Positions 5,164-7,171 of a stretch of 7,171 bases of DNA are shown here, one piece after another (position 1 is the first letter of the stretch; every line of letters begins with the position of its first letter). The DNA is taken from contig JADGRS010000156.1 in the NCBI GenBank assembly GCA_017880705.1, positions 1 through 7,171 on the forward strand, in the 5' to 3' direction. Made by a program: the position numbers and the translations under genes. This stretch comes from Burkholderiales bacterium (GTDB taxonomy: Bacteria; Pseudomonadota; Gammaproteobacteria; Burkholderiales; Usitatibacteraceae). The notes below the pieces were generated by a model, which saw nothing but the letters and a program-made list of their open reading frames with translations, was not told where the DNA came from and did not search any database.

Positions 5164-5592
5164 ATGGAAGACGCGCGTGCAGTCCTGACGAAGTGGATCG
5201 AGGCGTTCGCGAGCCGTGATTCCGATCGCGTCGCGTCGCTCTACCGTGTGGACGCCGTCAATTGGCAGGTCGCCAACGATCCTTCCACGGGGCAGGAGGC
5301 GATTCGCGACGGCTTCGCGCAGTTTTTCGCTTCCTTTCCGGACTCCTATACCCAGGTGGTGAATATCGTTTCCGAAGGCGATTGGGCCGCCTGGGAATGG
5401 ATCGGCGGCGGGACGTTCCTTGGCGACCTCGGCTCCATCAAGGCGACGGGAAAGCCCTACGAGATCCGCGGTTGCGGGTTCTTTCGCGTCGTCGATGGAA
5501 AGATCACGGTTCAACGTGGCTATTGGGACAAGGCCTCGTGGTACGCCCAGATCGGCATACCGCAAGAGGTCGGAAACAAGGATGCTGTCTGA
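5164..5592 (+). CDS. SnoaL-like/NTF2-fold protein
   Basis: A 142-residue protein with the cone-shaped alpha+beta barrel pattern of the NTF2 superfamily. A first helix (ARAVLTKWIEAFASRDSDRVASLY, residues 4-27) is followed by VDAVNWQV, a helix with EAIRDGFAQFFASFPD (45-60), then four long strands (YTQVVNIVSEGDWAAWEWIGG, FLGDLG, PYEIRGCGFFRVVDGKITVQRGYWD). This closely follows SnoaL/polyketide-cyclase-like proteins, including the usual closing strand with a Trp-Asp pair (121-122). Members include cyclases, hydrolases, isomerases and pure binding proteins, so the reaction cannot be named. No polyketide genes are nearby. No signal peptide, so it is cytosolic. GAGG at 5155-5158 is correctly spaced for the ATG at 5164. 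It lies 34 bases after the membrane protein gene and 15 bases before the next gene. Confidence 0.87.
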   Translation: MEDARAVLTKWIEAFASRDSDRVASLYRVDAVNWQVANDPSTGQEAIRDGFAQFFASFPDSYTQVVNIVSEGDWAAWEWIGGGTFLGDLGSIKATGKPYEIRGCGFFRVVDGKITVQRGYWDKASWYAQIGIPQEVGNKDAV

Positions 5593-5607
5593 CAAGGGGA
5601 ATTGGGC

Positions 5608-5868
5608 ATGAGCGAAAAAAAGGAAATGTCCCAGGGGATGAAGATCGCCGGAGCGATCGGGGGAATCATCGTAGGCGCTCTCGCCGGGGCGATCGCGATG
5701 GCGGGCGCAACCATGCTGAGAGAGTCGCTGTCGCTGGATCTCGGCTTTGCCGTTCCGACCCCGTTCGCAGGCGGCGTGGCCGGTGCGTGCCTTGGAATCG
5801 CGCTCGGGATCTGTTTTCCCGAGAAACTCGCGCGCGCCCTCGGCGCGTTGATCGCCGGCCTTTTTTAG
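5608..5868 (+). CDS. Small glycine-rich membrane protein (86 aa)
   Basis: An 86-residue protein with two long hydrophobic, Gly/Ala-rich segments: residues 13-36 (KIAGAIGGIIVGALAGAIAM and on) and about 53-72 (PFAGGVAGACLGIALGICF). Repeated GxxxG/GxxxA spacings suggest tight helix packing, or glycine-zipper-like oligomerisation. The N-terminus is charged (MSEKKEMSQG) and there is no cleavable signal, so it is probably an inner-membrane protein with two crossings. I recognise no family. AAGGGGA at 5594-5600 fits the ATG at 5608; an in-frame TTG at 5602 is too close to it to be used. The last codons overlap a hairpin followed by six T residues. Confidence 0.75.
   Translation: MSEKKEMSQGMKIAGAIGGIIVGALAGAIAMAGATMLRESLSLDLGFAVPTPFAGGVAGACLGIALGICFPEKLARALGALIAGLF
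5841..5866 (+). terminator. Terminator-like hairpin at the end of the small membrane protein gene
   Basis: CGGCG (5841-5845) pairs with CGCCG (5853-5857) around a seven-base loop, with a possible T-G extension (5840/5858), then GCC and six T residues (5861-5866). The T-run merges with the TAG stop. The stem is short and separated from the T-run by two to three bases, so termination would be partial at best. If active it would split the right block before the DUF3574-like gene. Confidence 0.3.
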
Positions 5869-5892
5869 GTCGCCTTCGGTTCGGGCAGCCCA

Positions 5893-6339
5893 ATGAGTGA
5901 TCGCCCCGGAGCGTGGAAGCTCGTTGGCAATGCAGTTCCCGCCGGCATACTCGTCATGATGGTTCTCGCCCTCATGACCGCGTGTGCAGGCCTCGGTCCA
6001 CAATCTTGCCCGAGCGGTCAGCAAGCAATGACCAACGAGTATCTTTACTTTGGTACTGCGAAACCGGAGGGTCAGGTGTCCGCGGACGACTGGCGAACGT
6101 TTCTCGATGATTCGGTCACGCCCAGATTTCCTCAGGGCCTTTCCGTTTGGCGAGCTTCTGGGCAGTGGAAGTCCGCGTCCGGGCCCATCGTTCGCGAGCC
6201 TTCGTATGTCCTGAACATCGTCCACGAGAGCAGCGAGACGACGGATGCTGCGATCGTCGGGATCATGAGCGCGTACAAGGCGAGGTTCCGGCAGGAAGCG
6301 GTTCTGCGAGTCCGGAGCACGGCATGCGTATCGTTCTAG
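5893..6339 (+). CDS. DUF3574-like lipoprotein
   Basis: A 148-residue protein with an N-terminal hydrophobic segment (15-29) ending in LMTAC, a lipobox-like site with Cys31 as the predicted lipidated residue. Residues 50-148 match what I know of the DUF3574 family: YLYFGTAKPEG, then VSADDWRTFLDDSVTPRFPQGL (61-82), SGQWKSASGPIVREPSYVLNIVH (89-111), a helix with AIVGIMSAYKARFRQEAVLRV (120-140), and a terminal VSF. The whole domain is present at normal length. The family is found in proteobacterial envelopes and its biochemical role is unknown. The N-terminal extension before the hydrophobic core is rather long (about 14 residues); an internal start at Met22 or 23 would cut into the signal and is less likely. 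The ribosome binding site is weak. It follows the small membrane protein by 24 bases. Confidence 0.83.
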   Translation: MSDRPGAWKLVGNAVPAGILVMMVLALMTACAGLGPQSCPSGQQAMTNEYLYFGTAKPEGQVSADDWRTFLDDSVTPRFPQGLSVWRASGQWKSASGPIVREPSYVLNIVHESSETTDAAIVGIMSAYKARFRQEAVLRVRSTACVSF

Positions 6340-6367
6340 CCTGACGCGCGTTCTGGCGAAGCCGCCC

Positions 6368-6808
6368 ATGCTCATCAACGGCAAGTGTCACTGCGGCAAC
6401 ATCTCCTTCGACCTCGAGTGGGAAGGAGATCCGCCCGAGATTCCGGCGCGCGCGTGCGATTGCTCCTTCTGCGTCATGCATGGGGGCGTCTGGACGTCGA
6501 ATCGCAACGCGAGGCTGGCGGTGGCGGTCCGCAATCCCGCGCTCGTGTCGAGGTACGCATTTGGAACGAAGACCGCGACGTTTCACGTCTGCTCGCGATG
6601 CGGCACGGTGCCGCTGGTGACCAGCGAGATCGCGAACCATCTCTACGCGGTCGTCAACGTCAACGTGCTCGGGAATGTCGAGCCCTCCTGGCTTCGCCGC
6701 GCCCCCGCCAGCTTCGAGGGCGAAGATGTCGAGTCCCGACTCGCGCGCAGGGCGCGAAACTGGATCGCCGACGTTCGCATCGTCGAGGGAAGCGCAGTCG
6801 CTCGATGA
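6368..6808 (+). CDS. GFA/CENP-V family zinc protein
   Basis: A 146-residue protein with the complete seven-cysteine pattern of the glutathione-dependent formaldehyde-activating (GFA)/CENP-V fold: CHC at 7-9, CDCSFC at 30-35 and CSRC at 75-78. In characterised members these hold two zinc ions, one structural and one that can be displaced. The opening GKCHCGNISFDLEWEGDPP and the central strand TFHVCSRCGTVPLV are typical. The founding member was described as converting formaldehyde and glutathione to S-hydroxymethylglutathione, but that activity has been questioned, and no formaldehyde dehydrogenase gene is in view. Expected location is the cytosol. The region from about 110 onward is variable and charged. 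The ATG at 6368 has only a weak GCGAAG upstream; the position of the CHC motif supports it. It is 28 bases after the DUF3574-like gene. Confidence 0.92.
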   Translation: MLINGKCHCGNISFDLEWEGDPPEIPARACDCSFCVMHGGVWTSNRNARLAVAVRNPALVSRYAFGTKTATFHVCSRCGTVPLVTSEIANHLYAVVNVNVLGNVEPSWLRRAPASFEGEDVESRLARRARNWIADVRIVEGSAVAR

Positions 6809-6827
6809 AGGGCAAGTTCGATCCGTC

Positions 6828-7171
6828 ATGACTTCCGCGGCCGCGAAGCTTCGGACCATCAAGATCGTGCACACGATGGTGTGGGCGGCGTTCGTGGGTT
6901 GCATCGCCGCCATCCCGCTGGCCTCCTGGCATGGCGAGCACCGAGTTGCGGCATGGTTTGCCGCGATCGTCGCGGTCGAGGTCGCCGTGCTGCTCGCCAA
7001 CGGGTGGCGCTGTCCACTCACGTCGATCGCGTCCCGCTACACCGACGATCGGCGCGACAACTTCGACATCTATCTTCCGCAGTGGCTCGCCCGGCACAAC
7101 AAGCTCATCTTCGGCGCGCTCTACGTCGGGGGCGTTGCCTTTGCGCTATCGCGATGGGCGCATGCGGCAAG
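6828..7171 (+). CDS. Small multi-pass membrane protein (partial, runs off the window)
   Basis: An open frame from ATG 6828 runs 114 codons to the edge without a stop. Predicted membrane segments are at about residues 13-31, 40-58 and 92-109. Between the second and third lies NGWRCPLT (58-65) followed by a charged stretch with RYTDDRRDNFDIYLP (70-84) and QWLARHNKL. The arrangement of two helices ending in GWxCPLT recalls the DUF2784 family, but the loop after it differs, so I would call it only similar in layout. It begins 19 bases after the GFA-type gene in the same direction and probably shares its transcript. GGGC at 6810-6813 is a poor ribosome binding site. The C-terminus is not seen. Confidence 0.72.
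   Translation, partial: MTSAAAKLRTIKIVHTMVWAAFVGCIAAIPLASWHGEHRVAAWFAAIVAVEVAVLLANGWRCPLTSIASRYTDDRRDNFDIYLPQWLARHNKLIFGALYVGGVAFALSRWAHAA

Noticed and set aside
5121..5166. Direct repeat CATCCATG around the membrane protein stop and the SnoaL-like start
   Set aside because: Only eight bases, two copies 38 bases apart, no flanking mobile element; likely chance.
4996..6384. Minus-strand open frame of 462 codons
   Set aside because: It is antisense to four well-supported + strand genes (SnoaL-like, small membrane protein, DUF3574-like, end of the membrane protein). Its translation is low-complexity and Arg-rich and matches no family.

Overview
The window is GC-rich and densely coding, with a strong G/C preference at third codon positions. 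It looks like a chromosomal accessory stretch of a proteobacterium, probably a betaproteobacterium or a related gammaproteobacterium. The protein families seen (DUF3574-type lipoprotein, GFA-type zinc protein, a small periplasmic monohaem cytochrome c, RibD/DHFR-type reductase) fit that, but no phylogenetic marker is present, so the assignment is inference. No rRNA, tRNA, CRISPR array, transposase, integrase or insertion sequence was found.

Left block (1-3485, all + strand): possibly the tail of an upstream gene; an unrecognised exported protein (115-573); an exported VOC/glyoxalase-fold protein (640-1122); a RidA-type enamine/imine deaminase (1187-1573); a PaaI-type hotdog thioesterase (1580-1969); a class I SAM-dependent methyltransferase (1998-2810); and a RibD/dihydrofolate-reductase-fold protein (2838-3485). 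From ridA rightward the gaps are 6-28 bases, so 1187-3485 could be one transcript. The functions do not form an obvious pathway. They read as small stand-alone metabolite-modifying and damage-control enzymes.

Middle (3480-3836, - strand): a short periplasmic cytochrome c converges on the reductase gene; the two stop codons sit back to back in a TCATGA palindrome. It has one CXXCH haem site but no methionine in the mature part, so it cannot be an ordinary His/Met cytochrome c. Its promoter region carries a near-perfect FNR/Dnr-type inverted repeat placed about 41 bases before a predicted start of transcription. This is the most interesting spot in the window.

Right block (3933-7171, all + strand): divergent from the cytochrome. 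It contains an unrecognised exported protein with two mature cysteines (3933-4454); a multi-pass membrane protein with intramembrane His/Asp residues (4464-5129); a SnoaL/NTF2-fold protein (5164-5592); a tiny glycine-rich membrane protein (5608-5868); a DUF3574-like lipoprotein (5893-6339); a GFA-type zinc protein (6368-6808); and the start of a small membrane protein running off the window (6828 onward). Gaps are 9-34 bases. All genes look intact. I do not see a defined new multi-gene system; the block is better described as a run of small, mostly uncharacterised genes, with the cytochrome and its operator as the main lead.
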